Positions 24,094 to 36,069 of a stretch of 64,000 nt of DNA are shown piece after piece. Made by a program: the position numbers and the translations under genes. Source of the DNA: Cryptomeria japonica (taxonomy: Eukaryota > Streptophyta > Pinopsida > Cupressales > Cupressaceae); NCBI RefSeq assembly GCF_030272615.1, contig NC_081406.1:473243900-473307899 (forward strand), given 5' to 3'. The number at the start of each line of letters is the position of its first letter. Position 1 is the stretch's first letter. The notes beneath the pieces are model-generated. The model had not been told where the DNA came from and searched no databases. It saw nothing but the letters and a program-made list of their open reading frames with translations.

Positions 24094-26075
24094 AGACCAC
24101 TTGGGTTCCTGAGTTGGAAACATCTTCCACAGACCCTACGTTTCATCCTACGCCTGATTCTGACAGGGAGAGTACCATTAACAACCTTCACCATAATGTC
24201 TTAACCCTCACTGATATGTCCACCGCACTTAATCTAATCGATGAAGTAATGCCCATTATCCACCCTGAACTCATCGAATGGAACCAACCAAATCCCCCAT
24301 GTCTTGACTTCTTCCAAAACGATGAGGCTATCATTGACTTTTTGGAATTAAGGGATAACCTACCAAGCAGGGATCACAAAGCTGGATTCGTCATTGAACT
24401 TAATAGCGTAGCATACTTCGGGGCGGATGCCAAACCTTTCAGCTGCAAAAATATAACACTAAAACATGGATCTTCCAGTGAAAACCAAACTGTGGCACTA
24501 TTTGATCCGACAAAAGTAAAAAGAAAGAGCGTATCCAATGGTGAAAACCTCTCTGAGGTGCCTGAGGATAAAGGGTTTGACATTCTTCCTGATAATACAC
24601 AACAAGAACAATCAACAATTCTCATCGAGGAAACCAAAGAGTACAATGTGGGGACTCCTGAAAATCCTCATATCATACATCTGGCATCTCTTCTCACTCC
24701 AGAGGAACAGCCTAAATTTATAGAGTTCTTCCAGAAGCGTCAGATCAACTTCGCATGGTCATATGCAGACATGCTTGGGCTTGATCCTGATTTAGTCATG
24801 CATCACCTCACAGTAGCAGAAGGAGCCAAACCTGTCAAGCAGAAGCTTTGTAAGATGCATCCCCAGATTGCAGTGCTAGTCAAAACAGAACTCAAGAAAC
24901 TCCTAGATGTTGGTTTCATTAGACCAATTGATTATGCAGAATGGATCTCCAATATTGTGCCTGTTGGCAAACCAAAAGGGGGCATCCGCATTTGTACTGA
25001 CTTCAGAGATCTGAATAAGGCATCTCCTAAGGATGACTTCCCCCTACCAAATATCGACATCATAGTGGATCTGACAGCAGGACATGCCATGCTTTCACTC
25101 ATGGATAGCTTTTCAGGATACAATCAAATAAAGATCGCACCAGAGGACCAACATAAGACAGCCTTCACATGTCCATGGGGCACATATTGTTGGAATGTAA
25201 TGCCTTTCGGTCTAAAGAATGCAGGAGCGACCTATCAAAGAGCAATGACCACCATCTTCCATGACATGATGCATACTATGATGGAAGATTATGTGGATGA
25301 CTTACTAGCAAAATCACTCACTAGAGAAGGTCATTTGGACATATTAGAGAGAATCTTTGATAGACTGGAACAATATCATGTTCGACTCAACCCAAAGAAA
25401 TGTGTCTTTGGAGTAACCTCCGGGAAGCTTCTAGGATACATTGTCTCAAGCAAAGGTATTGAGGTCGACCCAACAAAGGTAAAAGCAATCATGGACATGC
25501 CACCTCCAAAGAATATCAGTCAGCTAAGGACACTACAAGGACGACTTCAATCCATCTGAAGATTCATTGCACAACTGACCGATAAGTGTCACCCATTTAC
25601 ACATCTGGTACACAAGAACATCCGCTTTCAGTGGGATGCCAGATGCCAACAAGCATTTCAGACGCTTAAAGACTATCTCATGAATCCACCATTGCTGATG
25701 CCACCAGATCCAAGAAGACCGTTGTTATTATATATCTCGGCAACAAGTACATCATTAGGTGTATTATTGGCACAACATAATGCAGAAGGAAAAGAGTGTG
25801 TTGTTTACTACATCTCTCGCACACTGGTCGGCTATGAACTCTATTACACCCCTATTGAGCGAGCTTGCCTAGCAGTAATCTTAGCAGCCACTAAACTGAG
25901 GCACTATCTGTTAACACACAAGGTACAACTCATTGCAAAGATTGATCCACTCAAGTATTTACTCAGCAAAGCAGCATTGACAGGCCGCTTGGCCAAATGG
26001 GTGATGATTCTAAGTGAATTTGACATCGAGTATGTAGACCGTAAAGCTATCAAAGGTCAAGTTATTGCAGATTAG
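23955..26075 (+). pseudogene. pol: Gypsy-D reverse transcriptase and RNase H
   Basis: The pol frame is open from 23955. A long N-terminal region precedes the reverse transcriptase, which starts near 24840 (KPVKQKLCKMHPQ). Motifs are RICTDFRDLNKASPKD, MPFGLKNAGATYQRAM and the catalytic YVDD at 25290-25301. The retroviral-type RNase H covers about 25695-26060 (LLLYISATSTSLGVLL, YTPIERACLAVI). Stops are TGA 25557-25559, before RFIAQLTDK, and TAG 26073-26075. It would copy the element RNA into DNA. Confidence 0.94.
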
Positions 26076-27914
26076 TTGGCCGATGCACCCCTCACAGGCG
26101 ATCATCCTCTTATTTCCAATTTTCCAGATGAAGAGATATTCATGATCACAATAGCACAACCATGGAAACTATATTTTGATGGGTCATACACTAGGCACGG
26201 CTCGGGGGTAGGCATTCTGTTTATCACACCTCAAGGTGACAGTATCCTGAAGTCTTACAGGCTTGCATTTCCATGCACAAACAACATAGTAGAGTATGAG
26301 GCCTTGATCACAGGACTCAGGCTAGCCGTACAATGGAAATTACAAGAACTACAAGTATATGGTGACTCACAACTAGTCATTCGACAAGCAACAGATGAAT
26401 ATCAGACCAAAGATGATAAACTCATGCCATATAAGAAAATGGTGGACACTCTAAAGACATCATTTGCTACTATCACTTTTGAGCAGATACCGAGAGATCA
26501 GAATCGAGTTGCTGACGCTATGGCTACCATCGCATCTCTCCTAGATCTTCCACAGAATTCAACACGTTATGAGTTCTTGGTCGAACAGCTTTGGATCCCC
26601 GCTTATGATATCCCTGAATCTGAGATGATATGTCACCTTGTCAGTTCTGAATCCCCATGGTACGGTGAGTTCTACACCTATCTCCGTGATCACACCCTTC
26701 CTCCCAACCAATCAAATAACCAACGTAAAACCTTCATTCGCCAAACTGCTCGATATACCATTATTGCCGAAACCCTATACCGACGCGGTCTTGATGGTAC
26801 TCTCCTTCGATGTCTGGAACAAGGTGAGATAACAAAGGCTTTGGAAGAGGTACATGAAGGAATTTGCGGGACTCATTCAAGTGGTCCATCACTCGCCAAG
26901 AAACTCCTGCGAGCTGGATATTATTGGCCATCTATGGAAAAGGATTCCTACTACTTTGTCAGAAAATGCAAGAAATGTCAAGTTCATGGCGACCTGATAC
27001 ATGCACCAGCTCAGGAACTGCAACCAATCACGACACCATGGCCTTTCTGTCAATGGGGCCTTGACCTTGTGGGTAAGATTCATCCATCTTCATCCAATGG
27101 CCATAAATTCATTATTACCGCCACCGAATATTTCACAAAGTGGATCGAAGTTGTTCCACTAACCCAAGTCACCGGCAAGCAGATCGCCTCATTCATCCTC
27201 AACTACATCATCTACCGGTATGGTGTGCCCATGTCCATCATCACAGATAACGGTCTCCCTTTCAAAAATCAGGATGTCCGTGAACTTTGTGAGAAATTTC
27301 ATATCCAACACCACTTTTCCACCCCCTATTACCCACAAGGAAATGGTCAGGCTGAAGCATCCAATAAAAACATATTGAGGATCCTAAAGAAGACAGTTAA
27401 TGATGCCGGCCGTGACTGGCATGTTCAACTAAATCCGGTACTATGGGCATATCGAACTAGCATTCGAACCCCTACAGGTGCAACTCCTTATTCATTGGTC
27501 TATGGTGCAGAAGCTATCTTGCCTATTGAGGTCGAGATACCATCATTACGGGTTTCCTTGCACAATCTCATCGATGACGAAGCCTACAGAGTATCCCATC
27601 TTCAGGACTTAGAGTTACTTGATGAGAAACGACAAGCTGCATACAATCACCTCAAAGCCTATCAGCAGTGCATGAGCAGAAGCTACAATCACCGAGTTAG
27701 ACCTCATACATTTGAGGTAGGTGATCTTGTTCTTTGAGAGAATCCTGGCAACCAACCAAACAGAGAACATCAGGGCAAGTTTGAATCAAACTGGCTGGGC
27801 CCATATGTTGTCACTGCTGTATTCGGATCCGGGGCATATCAGTTGGCTACTTCAGAAGGAGAATCGCTCACAGATCCAATCAATAGCATGCACCTCAAAC
27901 GGTTTTATACCTAA
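26076..27914 (+). pseudogene. pol: Gypsy-D archaeal-type RNase H and integrase
   Basis: This is the same frame as the reverse transcriptase. A second RNase H spans about 26166-26560: LYFDGSYTRHGSGVGILF, VEYEALITGL, YGDSQLVIRQ and NRVADAMA supply the acidic residues. Integrase follows. Its zinc finger has HEGICGTH...CKKCQVH (about 26850-26985). The core has LDLVG, ITDNGLPF and GQAEASNK for the D, D and E residues (about 27060-27370). A TGA at 27735-27737 precedes a C-terminal tail ending in LKRFYT and a true stop at 27912-27914. Confidence 0.93.
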
Positions 27915-30258
27915 GCTGTACAGAGCATCAGGCTCCCCTACATACTAGAAAATACCAAAAACATTCAGAAAAATGTCTTGAAGAAAATACAAAAACATTC
28001 AAAAAAAGTAAAGAAAAATCATGCATCCAAACAGTGAACAACCACTCCGGTGGCACCTTGGGTAAGTACGGTGGTGAAAACCTGGAAAACAGGCACCACT
28101 CGTAAAGGCTATGGCTCCATTGTCTTTCAGACTTGTTGCGATCACATCTACTTCATACATACATCCATCCATCCAAAAAACATGGCTTGTTATTCCTCTG
28201 CAATTATGATAGTACTCCATACATCTTGCATCCCACTTTTTCATAGTCATGTCTAAAACTGGGGGCAATGCCTTTAACCTATTGATGGAAGTGGATTCTA
28301 CATTGTCTTATGATTCATTAAGTTCTTCATTCAAACAATCATCAAAAATCCAAAAACATTCAAAAATATCTCGCAAAAATACCAAAAACATTCAAAACAA
28401 TTCAAAATCCAAAAACATCGACAAAACCATTGAAAAATCACACAAAAACATGGCAACACCTTGTACATACCCATCCATGCAGATACCAAAATAAACATTG
28501 ACAAACTACTCACACAATGACCATTTACCAATCAACCACACAATCAACATCAACAATCAAACTATCTTCAACAAGGATGCATCCTTCCTTACCAAAACAA
28601 AGACAAAAGTGACATTTTCTTTGACAAGAAAATTATGTTAAGCTATCAAATACTTGGTTGATTTATGGTCTAGTAATTTATATCGGGATCTTTCAGCATT
28701 ATTTTGTATCGTTTGCACATTATTCCGATGAAGTTCTGGGGCATGTACTAATGGTGTCTACATGGGAAGTTCACTAAGCTATGTGATCATAGGCAAAAAT
28801 ACAATCATAGATCACTACGGCTTGCTGACTACACCGTATACCTCGACCATATGAGCATGAACCATTACCAAGGATCCATATTCTTTATTCTTTATGTATA
28901 TACTGTTTGTTTGCAGGTACAATGCTCTTTCTTTGGTTCCTCCTACCTCATCCAAACTGGATAAAGGTTTTATCTCTTATTACGGTATGCACTTGTCTCA
29001 GGATATGATCAGCCTAAGATCAAGGAGGACGATCCAAGTCATGCATGAAAGGAGATAATCCTTGTCTGTTCCGCAAGCAATACTCAAGTCAACTTGATCC
29101 ATTATATCAAGTTGCTTGTATTAACTTGCTATATAAAATCCATGTAAGAAATACTCTAGTCATCTTGAATCTTTATGTCAAGTTGCTTGTATTTTCTTAC
29201 AACATTTTAAAGCTCAATGATGAAAAATAAAGCACCATGGATCATCATTCCATCTCATCTGTATATATTGCATTTCATTGCATTCCACCCATCCATACAT
29301 TCATAATAGTTGCATATCATGCATACATAGTCATAATAATGCATACTCTATTTTACTCATCTTCTTCCATAGGACTCGGTCCTAGTCCTCCATATCTTCT
29401 ATCTAACATCAAATCCCCCCTCACCCTCCCTATCTTGATCATCAACATCATCCTAATCCCTTCATCGCTTCCCATCCTCACTCATCCACAAAATTAAGCC
29501 AGTTACTCTGTCTACACAGATACATCGACTCTCACACACCTAGAATATCAACAGATACTCTGATCAAGTATCTTCGGGTCTCAACAGGTAATCGATTATG
29601 GTAATCCTAGACTACATCAGGCATTTATCATAATGACCTAGTCTCAACGGGGCTGCCATGATTCCCCACAACCATCCATCACACGCACACACTATCAATT
29701 GATCAACCAATCAAACACAATCCAACAGACAATTACATCAATTGTCTACGTCTCAACGAGTATTTTGCTTCATATACCTTGACTTCATCAGGCAATTATA
29801 TCAATTGTCTAAGTCACATCAGGTCACTTTGATTCACTTACTCAGACTTTATCATGTCCAAGCGACCAACTGACATCAACTGTCACGCTTTGACTTGACC
29901 GGGGCAATTAAACCGATTGCACCAGATTGTCCAACCAATTTTGATCAATTGTATAGCATCAATCCAAACCCCACACTACATCTGCTATGTATCTCTTGCA
30001 TGACCTCAGGGTACCCACTGGCTTGTTGTTTCTTCATATTCACTCCATTTTCTCCCATTCTTTCATCATTAGTTCTAATTTCTTCTATTCTACCTCCCCT
30101 CCACTTTTCATTCTTTTTCGAGAGATCGCTCGATTTTTCAAAAAAAAATTCGGCCCATCTCTCGAGGGGGCATACCACCCATTAAATTTACATTTTATGG
30201 GGCATTTCTTCACACCTATTTTTATTTCTTTGAAACTACGCGATAAACCGCACCGTCT
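27915..30258 (+). other. Gypsy-D 3' untranslated region
   Basis: No convincing gene is seen in 2.3 kb. Two patches are rich in CCAAAAACATTCAAAA words (about 27950-28015 and 28335-28450). Near 29500-29900 imperfect copies of TCAATTGTCTA phrases recur. No envelope-like frame was recognised. Confidence 0.6.
30119..30164 (+). other. Inverted repeat near Gypsy-D 3' end
   Basis: CGAGAGAT at 30119-30126 pairs with ATCTCTCG at 30157-30164, loop 30 bases, followed by AGGGGGCATA. It lies about 110 bp before the 3' LTR. A role in 3' end formation or priming is only a guess. Confidence 0.5.
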
Positions 30259-30272
30259 CAAAGAGGGGCAAA
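30259..30272 (+). promoter_or_regulatory. Gypsy-D polypurine tract
   Basis: CAAAGAGGGGCAAA lies immediately before the 3' LTR start TGTAGTCAC at 30273, the expected place for plus-strand priming. Confidence 0.75.
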
Positions 30273-32152
30273 TGTAGTCACATAAATCTGTCCACTTAAT
30301 TAAATGAATACTTAGTATTTATTTGATTATTTAACCATCAATTAATAATTAATTAAATTAATATTTAATTAATTCATCTTAACCCTCTTCTCCTATTAAT
30401 TAAATAAATTATTCAATTTATTTGATTTAATTCACTTAACCAAATTCAGACCATTAATTAAATAAATAAATCATATTTATTTAATTAAATATTCTCTCAC
30501 ATTTAAATAAATTAATATTTATTTAAATCCCCCAAAATCCTACCTCTCACATTTAAATAAATTAACATTTATTTAAATCACCTTTATCCTCTACCCACTT
30601 GTATTTTCCTACAAATGCAAGTTGCACAATTATTTTAAATAAATAATTTATTTAAAATCACCTTTATCCTCCACCCACTTGTATTTTCCTACAAAAGCAA
30701 GTTGCACAATTATTTTAAATAAATAATTTATTTAAATCACCTTTATCCTCCACCCATTTGTATTTTCCTACAAAAGCAAGTTGCACAACTATTTTAAATA
30801 AATTATTTATTTAAAATCCTATTTATCCTCACCCACTTGAAACCTTTAATGGTTTCCCTTAAAGTATTCAAACTTGATGGCTTTAAAGTCTTCAAACTTG
30901 ATGGCTTCCTTCTATAGTCTTCTTAAGACTTTAATGGTTTTCCTTAAAGTCTTCAAGCCTTTAATGGTTTCCCTCAAAGTCTTCAAGCATTTTAATGCTT
31001 TATCTTCATTTTTCTCATTTAAATAAATTAATATTTATTTGAATATTTATCCAAATGCAAATTACACCATTTAATTGAAATAAATGATTTTATTTTAATT
31101 GAAAATACCAAAATTTCTCCCACTTGCATTTTCCTACAAAATCCACTTGTATGCCTAAACCCCTTCTAGAATTTTCTAATCACTTCTAAATAACCTAACC
31201 TCTCCTCTAAACTTTGTCACATCCCTAAGCAAAGGGAAGTCACTTCTCAAACCCTCAAAGTCTTTGATAACCATTAAAGGCTTTCAACCTTCAACCACTA
31301 AATGGCTCAAAGTCTTTGATAACCATTGAAGGCTTTCAACCTTCAACCACTTAATCCCCAAAGTCTCCAATAACCATTAATGGTTACCTCAAACCCTCCC
31401 ACATGGTTAAAACATTTGTTTTGACTCAACCTCTACCCAACCCAAAGGTCTCATCAGGCCATTAATGCTTTGACCATGATTATCTCTTAAACATTTGCAC
31501 AAAGGTTTATCCTTGGATTAACTCTTAATCCAGTGGGTAATCTTAATTTGGACTTGACCCTTAGCCTCTAGATAACCATGAGGTCTTCTCAGGCCTTTAA
31601 TGCCTCCAACCTCTTCTCTCAACCCAATCCTATGTTGACACTTGTCACCATTTTATTGGTGTCAATTGTGCACATGGATCCCCAACTTTCAAACTTGGCC
31701 CTTGATTAAACCATTCAATCTTAACCCTTCATTTCCCCATTTCTTCTATAAATAGAACCCTTCTCCTCAAGCAAAGAAAGAAGCATTAGAGTATTGTTGT
31801 TATATTGGTATTAGCATAGAGCTTTTTCATAGCATCACTATCTACACTTGCATAGCATTTGCTTATCATATTCAACTATCTTGAATCTCCATATGGCATC
31901 CATGGCTAGTGCTAAAAGCTGAGAGCTACACTCATGTGGAACTTGGAGAGGAGAGGAACAAGGGAGGAGCAACTATGAGCATCTTGATTAGCTATTTTAT
32001 TCTATGTTTATATGCTTTCTATTTCATGCTTAATATCTCTCTTGATATGCCTGTTTAGGATAATCTTTTGTTGCTAACACTAACGTTTGTTTCTTGTGCT
32101 CTTGTGTGTGTTGCCATCAAACAGATTTTCTAATCCTTTTTGCAGAGCATCA
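30273..32152 (+). repeat. Gypsy-D 3' LTR
   Basis: 1880 bp, TGTAGTCAC...GAGCATCA. Nearly identical to the 5' LTR except for a 203-bp extra segment around 31521-31725 and about ten substitutions seen by eye. The three 80-bp units are at 30579-30817. A CTATAAATAG promoter-like word is at about 31747 (about 17492 in the 5' LTR). Confidence 0.94.
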
Positions 32153-32600
32153 ATAACTTTTGTGAGAAGCATGGCATAAGGAGACAATTTTCTGCTCCCC
32201 GGAGACCTCAGCAGAATGGAGTTGTGGAAAGAAAGAACAAAACTATCTTGGATGTTGCTAGAACCATGATGATGGAAGATAATCTACCTCATATCTACTC
32301 AAGAGAAGTAGTGAGCACATCAATTATACATTCAACAGAGTACATATCAAAGGAGAAACCGGTAAGACACCTTATGAATTATGGTTTGGCAATACACCTA
32401 TAGTTAAGTATTTCAGAATCTTTGGTAGAAAATGTTATATAAGAAGAGATGCTTTTATTGGCAAATTTGATCCTAGATGTGATGAAGGAATATTTCTTGG
32501 TTATTCTAATAAAAGCAAAGCATATAGATGTTATAACAAGAGATTGTAGAGAATTGTGGAGAGCACTAATGTCAAGGTGGATGAGCTGAATAGAAGTTAA
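32153..32600 (+). pseudogene. Copia-C integrase, C-terminal part
   Basis: Homology resumes after the ataac duplication: FCEKHGIRRQFSAPRRPQ, then QQNGVVERKNKTILD with the catalytic glutamate. A one-base shift near 32360 moves the frame. SNKSKAYRCYNKRL-like sequence at about 32508-32545 marks the end of the integrase region. Confidence 0.88.
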
Positions 32601-32830
32601 ATCAGAGTTTATGAGCAAGAATTGATAGTGGAAATGATCATAACTAAACTGGTAACACCTTTACCAAAATAGAATGTTGAACCAGTTACTCTGGCAATAT
32701 CAGAAAATTCAACAATAACTGAAGAACAGGGAAGAGGAACAGAGAATCGGAAGACTCCTAGAGAAAATTGCATCCAGATATCAAAGTGAAACTAGAGAAA
32801 ATCAAGATATCAATATATCAAAGTGATCCT
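32601..32830 (+). other. Copia-C deletion zone (reverse transcriptase missing)
   Basis: Between the integrase end and the RNase H the sequence is only about 230 bp, where A and F have about 1.1 kb of reverse transcriptase. No FVDD box or VKSAFLNG motif is found in C. A large internal deletion is the simplest reading. Confidence 0.75.
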
Positions 32831-33532
32831 AGAGAAAATCACAAGAGTGCGGTGAAAAGAATTTTTAGATACTTACAAGGTACATCTGAATATGGTTTGT
32901 GGTACCCTAAGGATGATGACTTTACCTTATGTGCATATACAAATGTAGATTGGGCAGGTGATGTTGATGATTAGAAAAGTACTTCCGGTGGAGCTTTCTT
33001 TCTTGGAAAGAAACTTATTTCATGGATCAAGAAACAATCATGTACTACTTTATTTACTTCAGAAGATGAGTATGTTGTTGCTGCTACTAATTATACACAA
33101 GTTTTATGGATGAAGAAAATGTTGAAGGACATAAAAGTGCATTACATTGGACCAGTAGTTATTCACTCTGATAGCTCTGTTGCTATAGACATATCAAAGA
33201 ATCTGATATTTCACTCTAAGACAAAGCACATATCTATCAAGTATAACTTTTTGAAGGAGAAGGTGGAATAAAATGAAGTTAGACTGGTTTATGTGAACAC
33301 TAAAGAGAAGATTGCAGATATTTTCATTAAACCTTTGCCTAAAGAATCATTTGAGTACCTCAAAGACAAATTAGGGGTTTCTACCCCTCTAGCAGAAAAC
33401 CGATTGATGCTATTTGGCATCATTTTGGTATGCATTATCAGATATATTATTCATTCTGGATTGATGTGGGGATGCTACTGCTCAGGGGGAGTAGTTAGCC
33501 TTGTGATTCAGTGGTTTATGATTTTGCTTTGA
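32831..33532 (+). pseudogene. Copia-C RNase H
   Basis: Starts around NHKSAVKRIFRYLQGTSEYG, then LCAYTNVDWAGDVDD with a TAG near 32972 and KSTSGGAFFLGKKLISW. HSDSSVAIDISKN, HSKTKHISIKYNF and a TAA near 33268 follow. The ending KEKIADIFIKPLPKESF matches the RNase H tails of A, B and F, but the usual stop is absent and the frame runs on to 33532. Confidence 0.85.
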
Positions 33533-33562
33533 TAGTTTTGTCAGAATTATGGCATTGATGTC

Positions 33563-33727
33563 AAAGGGGGGGAGATATTCATTTGAAAAACTTATGGGAT
33601 ATATACATTAGGGGGAGAAATTTTAGAACTTCATTGCTATATTCTTTTGTGGGGGATTTGTTTGGCATTTCTTGGCACTTGGATTTTTTTCACATCTAGT
33701 GTTGTCATCAATGCCAAAGGGGGAAAT
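33563..33727 (+). other. Copia-C polypurine tracts
   Basis: Purine tracts at 33563-33574, 33610-33619 and 33716-33726; the last abuts the LTR. Same multi-tract layout as in A and F. Confidence 0.75.
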
Positions 33728-34965
33728 TGTTGGCCATTTCAAGGAATTGATTATGTGTTGCATTGATGTTTTGTCATTGATTTCAATACTAGTTGTTTTG
33801 GCTACTTTACCGGTATCCTTCTAGTCCCGGTAGGTTGTTTGGTTTCTAGTTGGATTAGATCATGATGATCCGGTATGCTCCAGTATGTTTTGGCTTTTGG
33901 AATTAATTTAGATTTGATATTCATGCCACGCAGATTCATGTTCAGTCAGTTGGTTTTGATTTGGTGATCGGATGTTATCATGTATGCTGGTAAGCTTGGT
34001 TTGTTGTTCTGGTGAGGGTTTCACCGGCAGAGCTTTGTTGAAGATCTTTGATGTTTTGCATAAGTGGTCTTGGTACGGCTTCTAGTAGAGATTCGAGATG
34101 CTGATGGTGATCATGTTCGAGACTTGGTTGATTGGGATCTTTTTTTTAGCGTGTGTGGACCTATATTGGGTCCGGTGCTATCTAGGTTATGGACTGACTT
34201 AATGTAACATGTTGATTGGACTTCTCAATGTGTTTCCAGGATGTCTTATGGGTTGGATATTATTTGTTTGGTCTCAGGACGGCATGTTTTATAACTATGT
34301 AATTGCTTTAATATCTAGTGGTCGACCTTATTGTTTGTGGTCGAGGGTTTGTATATATATGATGTAAGATCTTATTGTAGATCAGATATGTGAGGATGAA
34401 AAGGATATGTAAGGAGCGAATAATATAATAATCATTCATGCAGAGGATTTGGTCGATCATTGGTGATCAAGTTGGGTTTAGGTAAGAGGATTTAGTCCTC
34501 TATTATTGAGATTAACCGGAACTATATTCAGGCATAGGAGATGCTATCATTGCAGTTCATTCCTTCTTTTGGATTGTAGTCTGGATTTGTTTGTAGTCAG
34601 TGAGACTCCTTTTTTAATGAGTAGTGTGCTCTAGTTTGTTGGCCTTCCTGCAAGTGCAAGCCCCTCATTTGTAATCACATACTACAGAAGTATTATCTGA
34701 CTGTGGGTGGGCTTCCCACCGTGGGTTTTCCCTTTACTAGGTTTTCCATGTACAAATCTTGGTGTCATGTGGATGGTATTTGTTCTCTTATTATTACTTG
34801 TGCTTAATTGGTATATCTGCTATTTTGGTAATTGGTTTATGCATTTCAGTATTGATCTTTTCGGTTTCGATATTAAATTTTTAATTGCTTAAGGTTCTGG
34901 TAATCTGGTGACAACTAATTCACCCCCCCTCTCAGTTGTCTTCTGGTTATTTGAACTATCTAACA
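33728..34965 (+). repeat. Copia-C 3' LTR
   Basis: TGTTGGCCATTTC...CTAACA, followed by the target copy actac at 34966-34970. It contains a C-run near 34923 after the same GTGACAA context as the 5' copy. Confidence 0.92.
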
Positions 34966-34970
34966 ACTAC

Positions 34971-35038
34971 AATCCAGAAGAAATCAATTGCAATAGTAGC
35001 ATCAATGCAAACAACATATCCAAGTCCAACAACCAAAT
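34971..35038 (-). repeat. Copia-B 5' LTR, middle piece
   Basis: Contains AACATATCCAAGTCCAACAA, also present near 6800 in the 3' LTR. Compared with that copy about 820 bp are missing between AATAGTAGCATC and AACAACATATCC, with CATCAA at the join. Confidence 0.78.
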
Positions 35039-35572
35039 TGTCATACCTAAACTTTTGGGCACAAACGGAATAAATTTTTTTTTAAAAAACTTAACCTAAT
35101 AAAACTAAGTTTGCTAAAAAATGCAACAACAAGTCTTGTCTTAACTAAGTTTTGAACTGATCTAAAAAAAACTAAATCAATTTGGTGAAACTATTTTATA
35201 TTTAAAAACGGGATGTTGTCCCTCCAAGGAGTTAATATTATTCCTTCAATGAATAAAAAAATTAACTCATTTAAACAAGGTTCAAAATTAAATCGACAAG
35301 AGAAATAATTAATCTCTAAAGGCCTTTTAATTGCTAGGAAAATAAATTAATGAGTCCTAACATTTAGATTAATAAACCTATTATGCAAAATTACCATTAA
35401 TTAAAATGTGTCAAATTAAAGGGGCCATCATAACTTAAAAAAAAAATCACTATAACTCCCTAAAGGTCAATCTCCAAAGAATTTAAATTTAATGCATCAA
35501 ATAAAAATATGAATGTAAATCTATTAATCTAAAATTAGATATTAATTGTCCATATATATATATACACAATTT

Positions 35573-35791
<219 letters not shown>

Positions 35792-35941
35792 AGGATGAAA
35801 AGTTCCTTTATTAAAACCAAACTAACATATATTATAAGTTAAAGGGATGGGGAAAACCCTATTCAAAATTTAAATGGGTATTTCCCCCCCTTTTCTTTTC
35901 TATTTTTTTTTAAACAAGAATCTAAAATCTTTATGCTAACC

Positions 35942-35950
35942 CTATATATA
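35942..35950 (+). promoter_or_regulatory. TATA-like box in E
   Basis: CTATATATA followed by CCTTGGGTGTGGCAACC. If used, transcription would start near 35975 and run into the GC-rich island. Based on sequence only. Confidence 0.4.
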
Positions 35951-36069
35951 CCTTGGGTGTGGCAACCCTAAACTCATTCTTTCTTTTTTTTATCTTATTA
36001 TATTTTGTATTAACATCTCTTTTTTTTTTTTTCTTTTGCCCTAAGGCCCAAATCCAAGTTTGTTGTAGG

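Larger units (their letters stand above)
16222..32152 (+). mobile_element. Gypsy-D: Tat-lineage Ty3/gypsy element, 15.9 kb
   Basis: The element has LTRs at 16222-17898 and 30273-32152, with ataac target duplications at 16217-16221 and 32153-32157. Inside are a primer site, a 2.7-kb leader, gag-protease in one frame, pol in another, a 2.3-kb 3' region and a polypurine tract. A second, archaeal-type RNase H between the usual RNase H and integrase, plus a G-patch after the protease, places it in the Tat branch. I see roughly ten substitutions between the LTRs plus one 203-bp indel, so the insertion is recent. The coding frames hold six stops and one frameshift. Confidence 0.95.
12965..34965 (+). 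mobile_element. Copia-C: Ty1/copia element carrying gypsy element D
   Basis: LTRs at 12965-14193 and 33728-34965 are flanked by perfect actac duplications. The internal order is primer site, gag, protease, integrase (split by D), a deleted reverse transcriptase, RNase H and polypurine tracts. Without D the element would be about 6.1 kb. The 5' LTR start reads TATTGG rather than TGTTGG, a decay mutation. The two LTRs differ clearly by substitutions and small indels, so C is older than D, as nesting demands. Confidence 0.93.

Noticed and set aside
23976-24113. Programmed frameshift between D protease and pol
   Set aside because: No slippery heptamer was seen at the point where homology changes frame; a one-base loss is simpler.
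27949-30258. Envelope-like third gene in D
   Set aside because: No long frame, signal peptide plus membrane anchor, or homology seen in the 3' region.
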